Shown here: positions 44,470 through 54,075 of the stretch, in pieces
How positions within the stretch are numbered: the stretch's first letter is position 1
Layout: the number at the start of each line of letters is the position of its first letter
Notes under the pieces: model-generated
Database searches by the model: none
What the model saw: only the letters and a program-made list of their open reading frames with translations
What the model was told of the DNA's origin: nothing
Program-made: the position numbers and the translations under genes
Assembly (NCBI GenBank): GCA_031254035.1
Contig: JAIRVF010000040.1
Location: forward strand, 1 to 64,000
Origin: Paenibacillus sp.
Lineage (GTDB): Bacteria > Bacillota > Bacilli > Paenibacillales > Paenibacillaceae
Length of the DNA stretch: 64,000 nucleotides
Direction: 5' to 3'

Positions 44470-44511
44470 TCGCGAATTTTGAGATTTGAATGAAGGGAAA
44501 GTAGGGGAAAA

Positions 44512-45201
44512 ATGGAGACGCAAATGTATATGTTGCGCGACATCCCCCATCAGGAACGACCCCGGGAACGTATGCTTCAGTATGGGGCGAGCGCCTTAAG
44601 CGACGCAGAGCTTTTAGCCATTTTGCTTCGGACGGGAACACGTCAGGAGTCTGCTATTCATCTTGCGCAGCGCATTATGAAGCAGGTTGGCAGCATGCGC
44701 CAGCTTGTGGATATGAGCACTGATGAATTGATGGCCATCAAGGGAATTGGAAGTGCCAAAGCCGTACAACTCAAAGCTGGAATAGAGCTTGGGCAGCGGC
44801 TGGCCCGTACCCGGATGGATCAGCCGGTCGTCATCCGCACTCCGCGCGATGCGGCCGACGTACTCATGGAACAGCTGCGTTATTTGCAAAAAGAACATTT
44901 TGTTTGTTTATTCTTAAATACAAAAAATCACATTATTGCTCAAGAGACGCTTTCGATCGGCAGCCTGAACGCCTCTATCGTCCATCCGCGCGAGGTCTTT
45001 CGCGCTAGCATCAAGTGCAGCAGCGCTTCGATTGTGTGTGCGCATAATCATCCGAGCGGAGATCCGACGCCGAGTCCCGAGGATATTTCCCTGACTTTAC
45101 GTCTAAAAGAAGCAGGGGAAATCGTAGGAATTGAGGTGCTAGATCACCTGATTATAGGCGATGGGGAGTTCGTAAGTTTGAAGGAGCAAGGCTTGATGTA
45201 A
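44512..45201 (+). CDS. radC: RadC-family JAB-domain protein
   Basis: 229 residues. A helix-hairpin-helix region (AIKGIGSAKAVQLKAGIELG, about 73-92) precedes a JAB1/MPN metalloprotease-like domain with the metal-binding motif HNHPSGDPTPSPED (about 176-189). It is named RadC historically, but a role in DNA repair is unproven. The position between maf and mreB is conserved across Bacilli (ysxA). Confidence 0.94.
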   Translation: METQMYMLRDIPHQERPRERMLQYGASALSDAELLAILLRTGTRQESAIHLAQRIMKQVGSMRQLVDMSTDELMAIKGIGSAKAVQLKAGIELGQRLARTRMDQPVVIRTPRDAADVLMEQLRYLQKEHFVCLFLNTKNHIIAQETLSIGSLNASIVHPREVFRASIKCSSASIVCAHNHPSGDPTPSPEDISLTLRLKEAGEIVGIEVLDHLIIGDGEFVSLKEQGLM

Positions 45202-45219
45202 TATAATAGTTGAGATTGA

Positions 45220-46275
<1,056 letters not shown>

Positions 46276-46336
46276 TCCGAATTTGTGGGTCAAGGTCACC
46301 CGCTGATAATGGGAGAGAAATCAGTAGAGTTAGAGG

Positions 46337-47212
46337 GTGTTGAAACTGTTTAAGCTGCTTGGAAACAAACGCTTATTTGTGATTTTAATCTCCCTTGTTA
46401 TGTTTATCGCACTGATGGGTTTCACACTTGGTCCCAGGGCATCGCTGTCTTGGCCCGAGAAGTTTATGAGAGATACCGTCGGTTTTGCCCAAAATATTTT
46501 CTATAAGCCCGCTGGTTATGTAGCGGGCTTGTTTAAAGATATCGGCAATATGCGAGATGTATACAAGGAAAACGAACAACTGAAAATTGCACTTGCCCAA
46601 TACACGCGGGAGAAAGCGAACTATAACTTTATAGAAGATCATAATAAACAACTTGAGGTAGATCTGAAATTTACGCAAGCTCAGAGAGAAAAGTTCAATT
46701 ACTCCTATCATATTGCTCAAGTTATCAGTGTGAATTCGGATGTGGTAAACAAAACCTTGGTCATTGACTTGGGGGGACGTGATGGTGTGAAAGTAGGCCA
46801 ATCCGTTATTTCGGTTAAAGGTATGGTCGGCGTCGTCAGCCATGTCGGGAACTTCACTTCGACCGTGAAGCTGATTACATCTATGGACGCCAAGGACCCG
46901 AACTCAAACGGGATTGCCGTAACTTCAATGGACAATCATCAAACCTTCGGTATCGTCGAAAGCTACGACGAGGCAAGCCAGACGCTGTTGATGACTCAGA
47001 TCAAGCAGGAAGACCCGATTAAAAAGGGCGACAAGATTGTATCGCTGGGAGATACGGACAAATATCCGCGGGGCTTGATCATCGGAGAAGTACTTACAGT
47101 TCAGGAAAGCAAGTTCGGTAAAACCAAAACGGCAACGATTAAGCCTGAGGCTGAATTTCAAGATTGGAAACAATTATTTGTCGTCTTTACTCCGGAGGTT
47201 CCGCAGGAATGA
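46337..47212 (+). CDS. mreC: Rod-shape determining protein MreC
   Basis: 291 residues, with a short cytoplasmic N-terminus, one membrane helix (about 12-33), a coiled coil (about 70-105, ENEQLKIALAQYTREKANYN) and an extracellular beta-rich domain (VVNKTLVIDLGGRDGVKVGQ onward). It links MreB and MreD to the wall synthases. The start is GTG 46337 or the adjacent TTG 46340; the ribosome site is weak. The stop overlaps the mreD start. Confidence 0.95.
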   Translation: MLKLFKLLGNKRLFVILISLVMFIALMGFTLGPRASLSWPEKFMRDTVGFAQNIFYKPAGYVAGLFKDIGNMRDVYKENEQLKIALAQYTREKANYNFIEDHNKQLEVDLKFTQAQREKFNYSYHIAQVISVNSDVVNKTLVIDLGGRDGVKVGQSVISVKGMVGVVSHVGNFTSTVKLITSMDAKDPNSNGIAVTSMDNHQTFGIVESYDEASQTLLMTQIKQEDPIKKGDKIVSLGDTDKYPRGLIIGEVLTVQESKFGKTKTATIKPEAEFQDWKQLFVVFTPEVPQE

Positions 47213-47739
47213 TGATGCGCAAGCAAGTTCTACTTCTGCTGCTGTTTCTGTTGTTTATTCTGGAAGGCACTGTCATACCATGGATTTTGCCCGGCTCTTG
47301 GCAAAATATGCTGATGCCGAATTTGGTATTTATCGTTTTATTATTCGTTTCGATCTATCACAACCGCCATACGGCTCTTGTTCTTGGCATTATTTTCGGT
47401 ATGCTGCATGACGTGGTTTTTTACGGCGCAATGATCGGCCCATTTTCACTCGTCATGGGTTTTTCGACTTACATTATGGGATTTATATTCCGTGTCCGCC
47501 GTGCGCCGATGCCACTAATGATGACGGTCGTTATATTGGGCAGCTTATTGTTCGACAGCATGCTGTATGCCATTTATCGGCTGTTTTCACTCACGTCCGT
47601 TACCTATGACTGGAATTTGCTGCATCACATTTTGCCTAATCTTGTTTTACATTTTGTGTTCGGACTCATTATCTACGTTCCACTGCGCAAGCAGCTGGAG
47701 AAGGTCGCGAGTCGCGAGAAAAGAGAGAAGGCGGCGTAA
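47209..47739 (+). CDS. mreD: Rod-shape determining protein MreD
   Basis: About 176 residues, nearly all hydrophobic, with around five membrane helices. It is recognised by position directly after mreC and by the NLVFIVLLFVSIYHNRHTAL and FGMLHDVVFYG segments typical of MreD. Three consecutive ATGs (47209, 47212, 47215) follow GGAGG; the exact one cannot be decided. Overlaps mreC by 4 bp. Confidence 0.92.
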   Translation: MMMRKQVLLLLLFLLFILEGTVIPWILPGSWQNMLMPNLVFIVLLFVSIYHNRHTALVLGIIFGMLHDVVFYGAMIGPFSLVMGFSTYIMGFIFRVRRAPMPLMMTVVILGSLLFDSMLYAIYRLFSLTSVTYDWNLLHHILPNLVLHFVFGLIIYVPLRKQLEKVASREKREKAA

Positions 47740-47817
47740 TCTACACCGCCATTTTCCTTTTTCGGCAGGAACTTTGCCATCCGAAGACGAAATGTAAGTG
47801 GGATAGGGGGGACAGGC

Positions 47818-48474
47818 ATGGCAGTGAAATCGAATCATGTCATAATTAAGGGCATCAAAGATGGCCTGGTATTCCTGCTTGATGATGAATGTGAATATGA
47901 GGAATTACTCGGTGAACTCCGCTATAAGCTGGAGCACAGCCATCAAAATATTTTGACCGGCCCCATCATTCACGTAGATATCAAAATGGGGTCAAGACGG
48001 ATTACGGAAGAACAAAAGCAAAACATGCTCGATATTTTGAAACAAAAGGGGAATTTGCTCATCCGCTCTGTCGAATTTCCTGAATCTGAGCCTGAGCAAC
48101 CTCCTGCATATATGATCATGAGCGGCATGGTACGATCTGGACAAGTGCTGCGTCATCATGGGGATTTGCTTTTTTTGGGAGACGTCAACCCGGGAGGAAG
48201 CATTTTGTGTACGGGCGATATTTACATACTGGGCGCTTTGCGAGGACTGGCGCATGCTGGAATCGAAGGCAATGAGGAGGCGGTTATCGCCGCATCCCAT
48301 TTTGCTCCGACGCAGCTGCGGATTGCGGAACAAATCAGCCGTCCACCTGACGAATGGGAAACGCGCGAAACGAGTATGGAATTCGCTTATTTACAAAATG
48401 GGGCCATGCAAATCGACAAAATCAACAACATTGTACGTTTGCGGCCTGATTTTAATGTGTTTAAAGGGGTGTAG
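47818..48474 (+). CDS. minC: Septum site-determining protein MinC
   Basis: 218 residues, inhibitor of FtsZ ring formation at the poles. The N-terminal FtsZ-interacting domain is followed by the C-terminal beta-helix (about 100-200) with GDVNPGGSILCTGDIYILG and LRGLAHAGIEGNEEAVIAA, which dimerises and binds MinD. Its start follows a G-rich ribosome site. minD begins 5 bp after its stop. Confidence 0.96.
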   Translation: MAVKSNHVIIKGIKDGLVFLLDDECEYEELLGELRYKLEHSHQNILTGPIIHVDIKMGSRRITEEQKQNMLDILKQKGNLLIRSVEFPESEPEQPPAYMIMSGMVRSGQVLRHHGDLLFLGDVNPGGSILCTGDIYILGALRGLAHAGIEGNEEAVIAASHFAPTQLRIAEQISRPPDEWETRETSMEFAYLQNGAMQIDKINNIVRLRPDFNVFKGV

Positions 48475-48479
48475 CACAC

Positions 48480-49274
48480 ATGGGAGAGGCTATTGTCGTT
48501 ACTTCCGGTAAAGGCGGTGTCGGGAAAACAACCACATCGGCCAACATTGGGACTGCGCTTGCGCTGCTTGGCAAAAAGGTCTGTCTGGTGGATACGGACA
48601 TCGGTCTCCGCAATTTGGATGTGGTCATGGGGCTTGAGAATCGAATCATCTATGATTTATGCGACGTTGCGGAAGGACGCTGCCGCTTGAATCAGGCGCT
48701 TGTCAAAGACAAACGTTTCGATGAGCTGTATATGCTGCCAGCCGCTCAAACGAAGGATAAAAACGCCGTATCGCCTGAGCAGGTTCGGGATATTATTTTG
48801 GAACTGAAAAAAGAGTATGAGTATGTGATTATAGACTGCCCGGCTGGGATCGAGCAAGGCTTCAAAAATGCGATTGCTGGCGCGGATAAAGCTATCGTCG
48901 TGACGACGCCGGAAAATGCTGCCGTGCGCGATGCAGACCGGATCATCGGGCTGCTGGAAAGCTCCGAGATCGAGTCGCCAAAGCTGATCGTCAACCGCAT
49001 TCGTCCGAATATGGTGAAGACGGGAGATATGCTGGATATTGAAGATGTGCTGCAGGTGCTGAATATCGATTTAATAGGGATTGTGCCCGATGACGAGCAT
49101 GTCATCAAAGCTGCGAACAATGGCGAGCCGACAGTGATGAATCCCGATTCGCGTGCAGCCATCGCATACCGCAACATCGCTCGCCGCATTCTCGGGGATA
49201 CGGTGCCTCTGATGCATCTTGATCAGAAGAAAAGCAAGTTTTCGAAATTCAAAAAGATGTTTGGCATAGGTTGA
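48480..49274 (+). CDS. minD: Septum site-determining ATPase MinD
   Basis: 264 residues, ParA/MinD ATPase that recruits MinC to the membrane. Deviant Walker A GKGGVGKTT at residues 10-18, switch I/II DTDIGLRNLDVVMG and IIDCPAGIEQG. The C-terminal amphipathic helix KSKFSKFKKMFGIG is the membrane anchor. In B. subtilis spoIVFA follows; here a terminator and an unrelated block intervene. Confidence 0.97.
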   Translation: MGEAIVVTSGKGGVGKTTTSANIGTALALLGKKVCLVDTDIGLRNLDVVMGLENRIIYDLCDVAEGRCRLNQALVKDKRFDELYMLPAAQTKDKNAVSPEQVRDIILELKKEYEYVIIDCPAGIEQGFKNAIAGADKAIVVTTPENAAVRDADRIIGLLESSEIESPKLIVNRIRPNMVKTGDMLDIEDVLQVLNIDLIGIVPDDEHVIKAANNGEPTVMNPDSRAAIAYRNIARRILGDTVPLMHLDQKKSKFSKFKKMFGIG

Positions 49275-49286
49275 TCAATATGTGGA

Positions 49287-49318
49287 AGCCGCTGCTTGGG
49301 AGCAGCGGCTTTTCGTTT
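49287..49318 (+). terminator. Terminator of minCD
   Basis: AGCCGCTGC-TTGGGA-GCAGCGGCT followed by TTTCGTTT. It closes the maf-to-minD cluster. Confidence 0.9.
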
Positions 49319-49489
49319 GGGTTAAAAGATTCAATTTTCGCAACGATTCCGCAGCGATGAGCTGGTGCAATTAGCAAAAATGTATTACTTGTCTTCAAAT
49401 CAGGTTAAGTTACACATAAGGGTCTTTTTGTCCGGTACAGCCGTAAGAATGAACGTGACAACCAGACGGATAAAGGAGAGTGAAAGGGT

Positions 49490-50005
49490 ATGCTTGGAAT
49501 CCTGGCATCCATTTTTATCATTCAAATTGTATATGTATCTTTTTCTACGCTTCGCATGATCCTGACATTAAAAGGCCAGAAGTATTTGGCGGCGGTGCTC
49601 AGCATGTTCGAAATCACGATTTATGTGCTCGGCCTAAGCATCGTTCTTAAGTACGTGGACCAGCCGATCAGCCTCATTGTTTATGCGGTGGGTTACGGTT
49701 TAGGGGTACTGGTCGGCTCCTGGATCGAAGGACGAATTGCCCTTGGATACATCACGATGAAGGTTATTGTGAATGATCCGGAGAGCGACATGGCCAATTC
49801 CTTGCGTGATAAAGGGTACGGAGTGACCTCGTGGATCGGGAGCGGCCGGGATGGGCACAGGTTGGTGTTCGAAGTACTCGCCAAACGCAAAAATCAAAAA
49901 AAACTGTATGATTCCATTCTCGAGTTGGATCCGAAGGCGTTTATCGTCGTCACCGAACCGGTGCTGCTTCACGGAGGATTTTGGACCCGGGGCACCAAGA
50001 AATAA
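49490..50005 (+). CDS. UPF0316-family membrane protein (YebE-like)
   Basis: 171 residues. About three membrane helices (residues 1-85: IFIIQIVYVSFSTLRMILTL, LIVYAVGYGLGVLVGSWIE) are followed by a soluble domain resembling the DUF2179 fold of YitT-type proteins (GYGVTSWIGSGRDGHRLVFEVLAKR). The layout matches UPF0316/YebE; the function is unknown. The start ATG follows GGAGAG and GAAAGGG. It lies at the left edge of a block that separates minD from spoIVFA. Confidence 0.82.
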   Translation: MLGILASIFIIQIVYVSFSTLRMILTLKGQKYLAAVLSMFEITIYVLGLSIVLKYVDQPISLIVYAVGYGLGVLVGSWIEGRIALGYITMKVIVNDPESDMANSLRDKGYGVTSWIGSGRDGHRLVFEVLAKRKNQKKLYDSILELDPKAFIVVTEPVLLHGGFWTRGTKK

Positions 50006-50384
50006 CATTATTTGTTTCAACCCTAAGAGAAATGGGTAATTCAATTAGACATATTGTTGCAGGAGTGCAGGTAATCGAGCCTTTCAAAAAGGAACGTTTT
50101 CCTGCCTGTGTATTTTGCGATTATCCATTTAGGTCAGAGAAGCAGAACTTTTCGGGGCCGAATTGAATCATTTACTCCATCTTTAACGAATACTTTTTAT
50201 CCCTCTGTTTTCACTTCTTTTGGTAAGCCGTCATGCTTAGATTGGCCCCTCTGTATTACATACCAGGCAACACACGTTTTTGATTTTGACCTCACACCTA
50301 TCCTTCAGCAGTTTTTGGATCCTCAATGGATGATTTGCCAAATGCTCCGCATAATATGGATATTGTTTGCAAAGGAGCGATTGA
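50006..50384. other. Intergenic region before the OpuC operon
   Basis: About 380 bp with no convincing gene. A possible -10 (TAATAT, near 50353) and a strong ribosome site (AAAGGAG) precede opuCA, but I cannot see a good -35 or a clear GbsR-type operator. An open frame crosses into opuCA out of frame and has no ribosome site. Confidence 0.35.
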
Positions 50385-51545
50385 ATGATTGTACTAGATC
50401 ATGTGAACAAGCTTTACGATAATGGCTTTCATGCATTGAAAGGCATTAATCTCGAATTCAGAAAAGGAGAGATTACCGTCCTGATCGGACCGAGCGGCTG
50501 TGGCAAGTCCACGACGATGAAGCTCATTAACGCACTAAATACGCCTTCTTCAGGCAAGGTGCTGATCGACGGTAAGGATATCTCAGGAATGAATCCGGTC
50601 GAGCTGCGGCGTAATATCGGCTATGTCATTCAAAGCGTCGGATTGTTTCCGCATATGAATATTTCCAAAAACGTGGGCGTGGTTCCGCGCCTGAAAAAAT
50701 GGGATAACGACAAAATTGATCAAAAGGTTAATGAACTGCTGGACATGGTGGGTCTAGACCATGCTATATATGGCACCCGTTATCCATCAGAGCTGAGTGG
50801 TGGCCAGCAGCAGCGTGTCGGCGTTGTTCGCGCGCTTGCGGCCGATCCTGACATCATACTGATGGACGAACCGTTTTCTGCACTCGATCCGATCAGCCGC
50901 GAGCAATTGCAGGATGAGCTGATCCGGCTGCAGCAGGATCTACATAAAACCATTATTTTTGTTACGCATGACATGGATGAAGCGATTAAAATCGCGGATA
51001 CGATCGTGTTGATGAAGGATGGCGAAGTGGTGCAAACGGGGAAACCTGATGCGATTTTGCGCCATCCCGCCAATGATTTCGTCCGAAACTTTATCGGTTC
51101 AAAACGTCTTCAGGGTGAAAATGAAAGCACGTATGAAATTCCACTTGTGGATGAGGTCATGATCACGAACCCGGTAACGGCGCTTCCAACCAGAGGGCTT
51201 GCGGAGGCAATCAAAATGATGGAAATGAAGCGGGTCGATTCGCTGCTCATTGTCGACCGAAACAGGCAGCTTCAAGGTGCAGTTTCCATTTACCGGGTAC
51301 TTGATCAATACGGTGAGGAAGGAAAAACCGTAGCGGATGTCATGCATCCCGTTCGTTATTTAGTGGCATCCGGGAGCACGCTTTCGCAAGCGATTGAAAT
51401 GATGGACAGCCATCAGCTCAGCAATCTCCCCGTCATTGACAACAATAACCGATTCCTTGGACTCATTACGAGAGGCAGTGTGGTCAAACATTTGGCCGAA
51501 GTATATCCAACCATGGTTCCTCCGCTGAACGGAGAGGATGAGTGA
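50385..51545 (+). CDS. opuCA: OpuC-type osmoprotectant ABC transporter ATP-binding protein
   Basis: 386 residues. ATPase domain (about 1-240) with Walker A IGPSGCGKST, signature LSGGQQQRVG, Walker B ILMDEPFSALD and a switch His in FVTHDMDEA. A pair of CBS domains (about 255-315 and 320-375: VDSLLIVDRNRQLQGAVSIY, LSNLPVIDNNNRFLGLITRG) follows; in this family they sense ionic strength or nucleotides. It powers uptake of glycine betaine, carnitine or choline. The next gene begins at its end (ATG 51547). Confidence 0.93.
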   Translation: MIVLDHVNKLYDNGFHALKGINLEFRKGEITVLIGPSGCGKSTTMKLINALNTPSSGKVLIDGKDISGMNPVELRRNIGYVIQSVGLFPHMNISKNVGVVPRLKKWDNDKIDQKVNELLDMVGLDHAIYGTRYPSELSGGQQQRVGVVRALAADPDIILMDEPFSALDPISREQLQDELIRLQQDLHKTIIFVTHDMDEAIKIADTIVLMKDGEVVQTGKPDAILRHPANDFVRNFIGSKRLQGENESTYEIPLVDEVMITNPVTALPTRGLAEAIKMMEMKRVDSLLIVDRNRQLQGAVSIYRVLDQYGEEGKTVADVMHPVRYLVASGSTLSQAIEMMDSHQLSNLPVIDNNNRFLGLITRGSVVKHLAEVYPTMVPPLNGEDE

Positions 51546-51546
51546 T

Positions 51547-52206
51547 ATGAGCGCATTCTGGAGTTTTATCACGGAGCGTTATCCGGATATTCTCAGGGCG
51601 ATGCAGGAGCATCTGGTTCTGTCGTTTTCGGCAGTGATCCTGGGGACGGTGATCGCCGTGCCGATCGGTATTCTGTTGGTATACAACCGGGTGGGCTGGA
51701 TCAACAGCATCGTGTTTTTCATCGTCAATTTGTTTCAAACAGTCCCGAGTTTGGCACTGCTCGCGATCTTGATTCCGCTGCTTGGTATCGGAATGAAGCC
51801 AGCCATTCTAGCGCTGCTTCTGTATTCCCTGATGCCGATTCTACGTAACACCTACGACGGATTCCATTCAGTTGATAAGGGTGTACTCAATTCTGCGGAG
51901 GGGATGGGCTACAGCACCGCACAGACGATCATAAGGATTCAATTGCCCTTGTCGCTTCCCTACATTATGTCGGGCATCCGGATTACGACGGTGTACATCA
52001 TCAGCTGGGCGACCCTTGCTTCCTTGATCGGTGCCGGGGGTCTGGGTCAGTTGATCGTGTCGGGCCTCGGCGTTAACAAGCCAGAGATGATATTTATCGG
52101 TGGCATTGGGGCCATCCTCCTCGCCTTGATCGCAGACGGTCTGCTTGGACTTTTTGAAGGATGGATCGGCAGACGCTACCATCAGACTCGGGAGCCCGCC
52201 ATATGA
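51547..52206 (+). CDS. opuCB: OpuC-type osmoprotectant ABC transporter permease (first)
   Basis: 219 residues with about five to six membrane helices. The EAA-like loop is near residues 115-145 (NSAEGMGYSTAQTIIRIQLP), and NLFQTVPSLALLAILIPLLG is typical of OpuB/OpuC permeases. ATG 51547 is preferred over ATG 51538 because GGAGAGG directly abuts the latter and is about 10 bases from the former. It forms the channel with OpuCD. Confidence 0.92.
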   Translation: MSAFWSFITERYPDILRAMQEHLVLSFSAVILGTVIAVPIGILLVYNRVGWINSIVFFIVNLFQTVPSLALLAILIPLLGIGMKPAILALLLYSLMPILRNTYDGFHSVDKGVLNSAEGMGYSTAQTIIRIQLPLSLPYIMSGIRITTVYIISWATLASLIGAGGLGQLIVSGLGVNKPEMIFIGGIGAILLALIADGLLGLFEGWIGRRYHQTREPAI

Positions 52207-52252
52207 GCGGAATCGACGGGAACAAGTGGCCTAAGAATCGCACAAGGGAGAC

Positions 52253-53158
52253 GTGAAGAAACTGAATAAGTTGAAAAGGGTACTGTTACTCTTCTTGATA
52301 AGCATTTTTGCTGGTCTGTTATCCTCCTGCGGTATTGGGGCTCAGGTTAATATCGGGGCGCAGACATTTACCGAAACCAAAATATTAGCGGAAATGTATA
52401 AGGCCATGATTGAAGATCACACGAATTTAAGTGTAAATATTATTCCCGATTTGGCTTCAAGTCCTTTGGTGTTAAATGCGCTAAAAAGAAACGATGTCCA
52501 GCTGGGAACCCTGTATTCCGGTGAAATTTTTAATAAACATTTTCCGGTCAGCGGGTCGAAAGACCGCAAAGTGGTGTTGAAAGAGGCTCAGGAAGGCTTT
52601 CAGAAATACTTCCATCTCACATGGATGGATCCTCTCGGATTTGAAAATACCTATGCGTTTACAGTTCGGAAAGATCTTGCCGAGTCCAAAGGTTATACCA
52701 AAATTTCCGATGTGAAAAAAGATATGGCGAACATGAAGCTTGGCGTGGATACCACGTGGCTGGAAAGAAGCACGGATGGTTATCCTGCGTTCTCCAAGGC
52801 TTACGGGATTAAGTTTGGCCAGGTGTTTCCGATGGAAATCAGTTTGGTGTACAACGCGGTTGCTAACAAGCAGGTGGATATCGTGCTAGCTTATTCAACC
52901 GATTCCCGGCTGAAGGCATATCATCTGCAGACCCTTACGGACGACAAGCAATTTTTCCCTCCATATGATGCAAGCCCAGTGCTGCGTTCGGATCTTCTAA
53001 AAAAACATCCCGAAATTCAGGATGCGATCGCGCCTTTAATCGGCCATTTGGATGCGGACACGATGATCGCGTTGAATTACCAGGTGGACATCGAGAAAAA
53101 AAGCGAGCGCGAGGTAGCAATCGCTTATTTGAAGCAGCAAGGCCTCTTGAAAAGCTAA
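52253..53158 (+). CDS. opuCC: OpuC-type osmoprotectant-binding lipoprotein
   Basis: 301 residues. A lipoprotein signal peptide (basic KKLNKLKR, hydrophobic core, lipobox LSSC with the acylated Cys at about 25) is followed by a type II periplasmic-binding-like domain: IGAQTFTETKILAEMYKAMI, LGTLYSGEI and MDPLGFENTYAF are hallmarks of OpuCC/ProX-like binding proteins. It captures quaternary ammonium compounds outside the membrane. Start GTG 52253 with AAGGGAG upstream. Aromatic residues suited to a cation-pi cage are present, but ligand preference is not predictable. Confidence 0.92.
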   Translation: MKKLNKLKRVLLLFLISIFAGLLSSCGIGAQVNIGAQTFTETKILAEMYKAMIEDHTNLSVNIIPDLASSPLVLNALKRNDVQLGTLYSGEIFNKHFPVSGSKDRKVVLKEAQEGFQKYFHLTWMDPLGFENTYAFTVRKDLAESKGYTKISDVKKDMANMKLGVDTTWLERSTDGYPAFSKAYGIKFGQVFPMEISLVYNAVANKQVDIVLAYSTDSRLKAYHLQTLTDDKQFFPPYDASPVLRSDLLKKHPEIQDAIAPLIGHLDADTMIALNYQVDIEKKSEREVAIAYLKQQGLLKS

Positions 53159-53170
53159 AGGAGGGTAACC

Positions 53171-53869
53171 ATGGAAAATAATCATTTAACGTTTATGGAC
53201 TTTCTGTCTTACGTATCTCGCAATAGCGGCATGCTGTGGGAATATTTCATCCAGCATATCATCATGGTGGCCATCGGCTTGGGACTTGCGGTCGTCGTGG
53301 GGGTACCGCTGGGCATTATTTGTTCCAAAAACAAATGGGCGGCAAAAGTCATTTTGTTCATCACGAATATTTTACAGGTAGTGCCGAGCCTCGCCATGCT
53401 GGTCATACTGATGTTGTGGCTGGGACTCGGAACAAAGACGGTTATGGTCGGATTGTTTCTGTATTCGCTCAACCCCATTGCGCGCAATACATATGTTGGG
53501 CTGAAGCAGGTAGACCCGAGTTATCTTGAATCCGGAAAAGGAATCGGCATGAGTGCCTTTCAACTGCTTGTCAAAGTCCGCTTTCCTTTATCCTTAACCT
53601 ATATCATGTCGGGGATGCGCATCGCGGCCGTCATAGCTATTGGTGTCGTTACCATTGCACCCCTGGTTGGCGGAGGCGGGCTTGGACGGGAAATATATGC
53701 AGGCCTGAACAGCAACAACTCACTTCGCATTTTTGCGGGTGCCATCCCGGCGGCGCTTCTTGCCATCGTGGCCGATATCGTGCTTGGGCACCTGCAGCGC
53801 AAAATGGATTTGGCCAAACGGAAGTCCAGCGCAGCACCTAGCCCTGCGAATGCCCGAAATATAGGGTGA
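53171..53869 (+). CDS. opuCD: OpuC-type osmoprotectant ABC transporter permease (second)
   Basis: 232 residues, a paralogue of OpuCB. The shared segments are NILQVVPSLAMLVILMLWLG and NTYVGLKQVDPSYLESGKGIGMS with the EAA-like loop. GGAGGGTAACC provides the ribosome site, 12 bp after opuCC. It is the last gene of opuCABCD and is followed by a terminator. Confidence 0.92.
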   Translation: MENNHLTFMDFLSYVSRNSGMLWEYFIQHIIMVAIGLGLAVVVGVPLGIICSKNKWAAKVILFITNILQVVPSLAMLVILMLWLGLGTKTVMVGLFLYSLNPIARNTYVGLKQVDPSYLESGKGIGMSAFQLLVKVRFPLSLTYIMSGMRIAAVIAIGVVTIAPLVGGGGLGREIYAGLNSNNSLRIFAGAIPAALLAIVADIVLGHLQRKMDLAKRKSSAAPSPANARNIG

Positions 53870-53922
53870 TGTAGTCCGTCCATACCGCCCTTTTTCTTTT
53901 TGTCAAGTACTAATCATGATGT

Positions 53923-53950
53923 TGAGCCCCTTGAGAAGGGGTTCTTTTTT
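53923..53950 (+). terminator. Terminator of the opuC operon
   Basis: GAGCCCCTT-GAG-AAGGGGTTC followed by T6. Confidence 0.9.
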
Positions 53951-54004
53951 ATACCCGCTGTCTGTTGTCTTCTCACCCACGATGAATGTATGCTCCCAAA
54001 GCGC

Positions 54005-54058
54005 AGGCTTGTTCTAAAATAAGGACATCCCTTCATAAAATGAATTAAAAACAAGCCT
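54005..54058 (+). promoter_or_regulatory. Candidate sigma-E-like promoter of spoIVFAB within an inverted repeat
   Basis: CATAAAAT (54034-54041) resembles the sigma-E -10 (CATACAnT), with TTCTAAAA about 14 bp upstream as a weak -35. The segment is bracketed by AGGCTTGTT (left) and AACAAGCCT (right), a perfect 9-bp inverted repeat. In B. subtilis spoIVF is a sigma-E operon. Confidence 0.4.
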
Positions 54059-54075
54059 CGAAAGGGGATCATACA

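Noticed and set aside
50108..50422. 104-codon open frame before opuCA
   Set aside because: No ribosome site, overlaps the opuCA start out of frame, and the translation is unlike neighbouring proteins.
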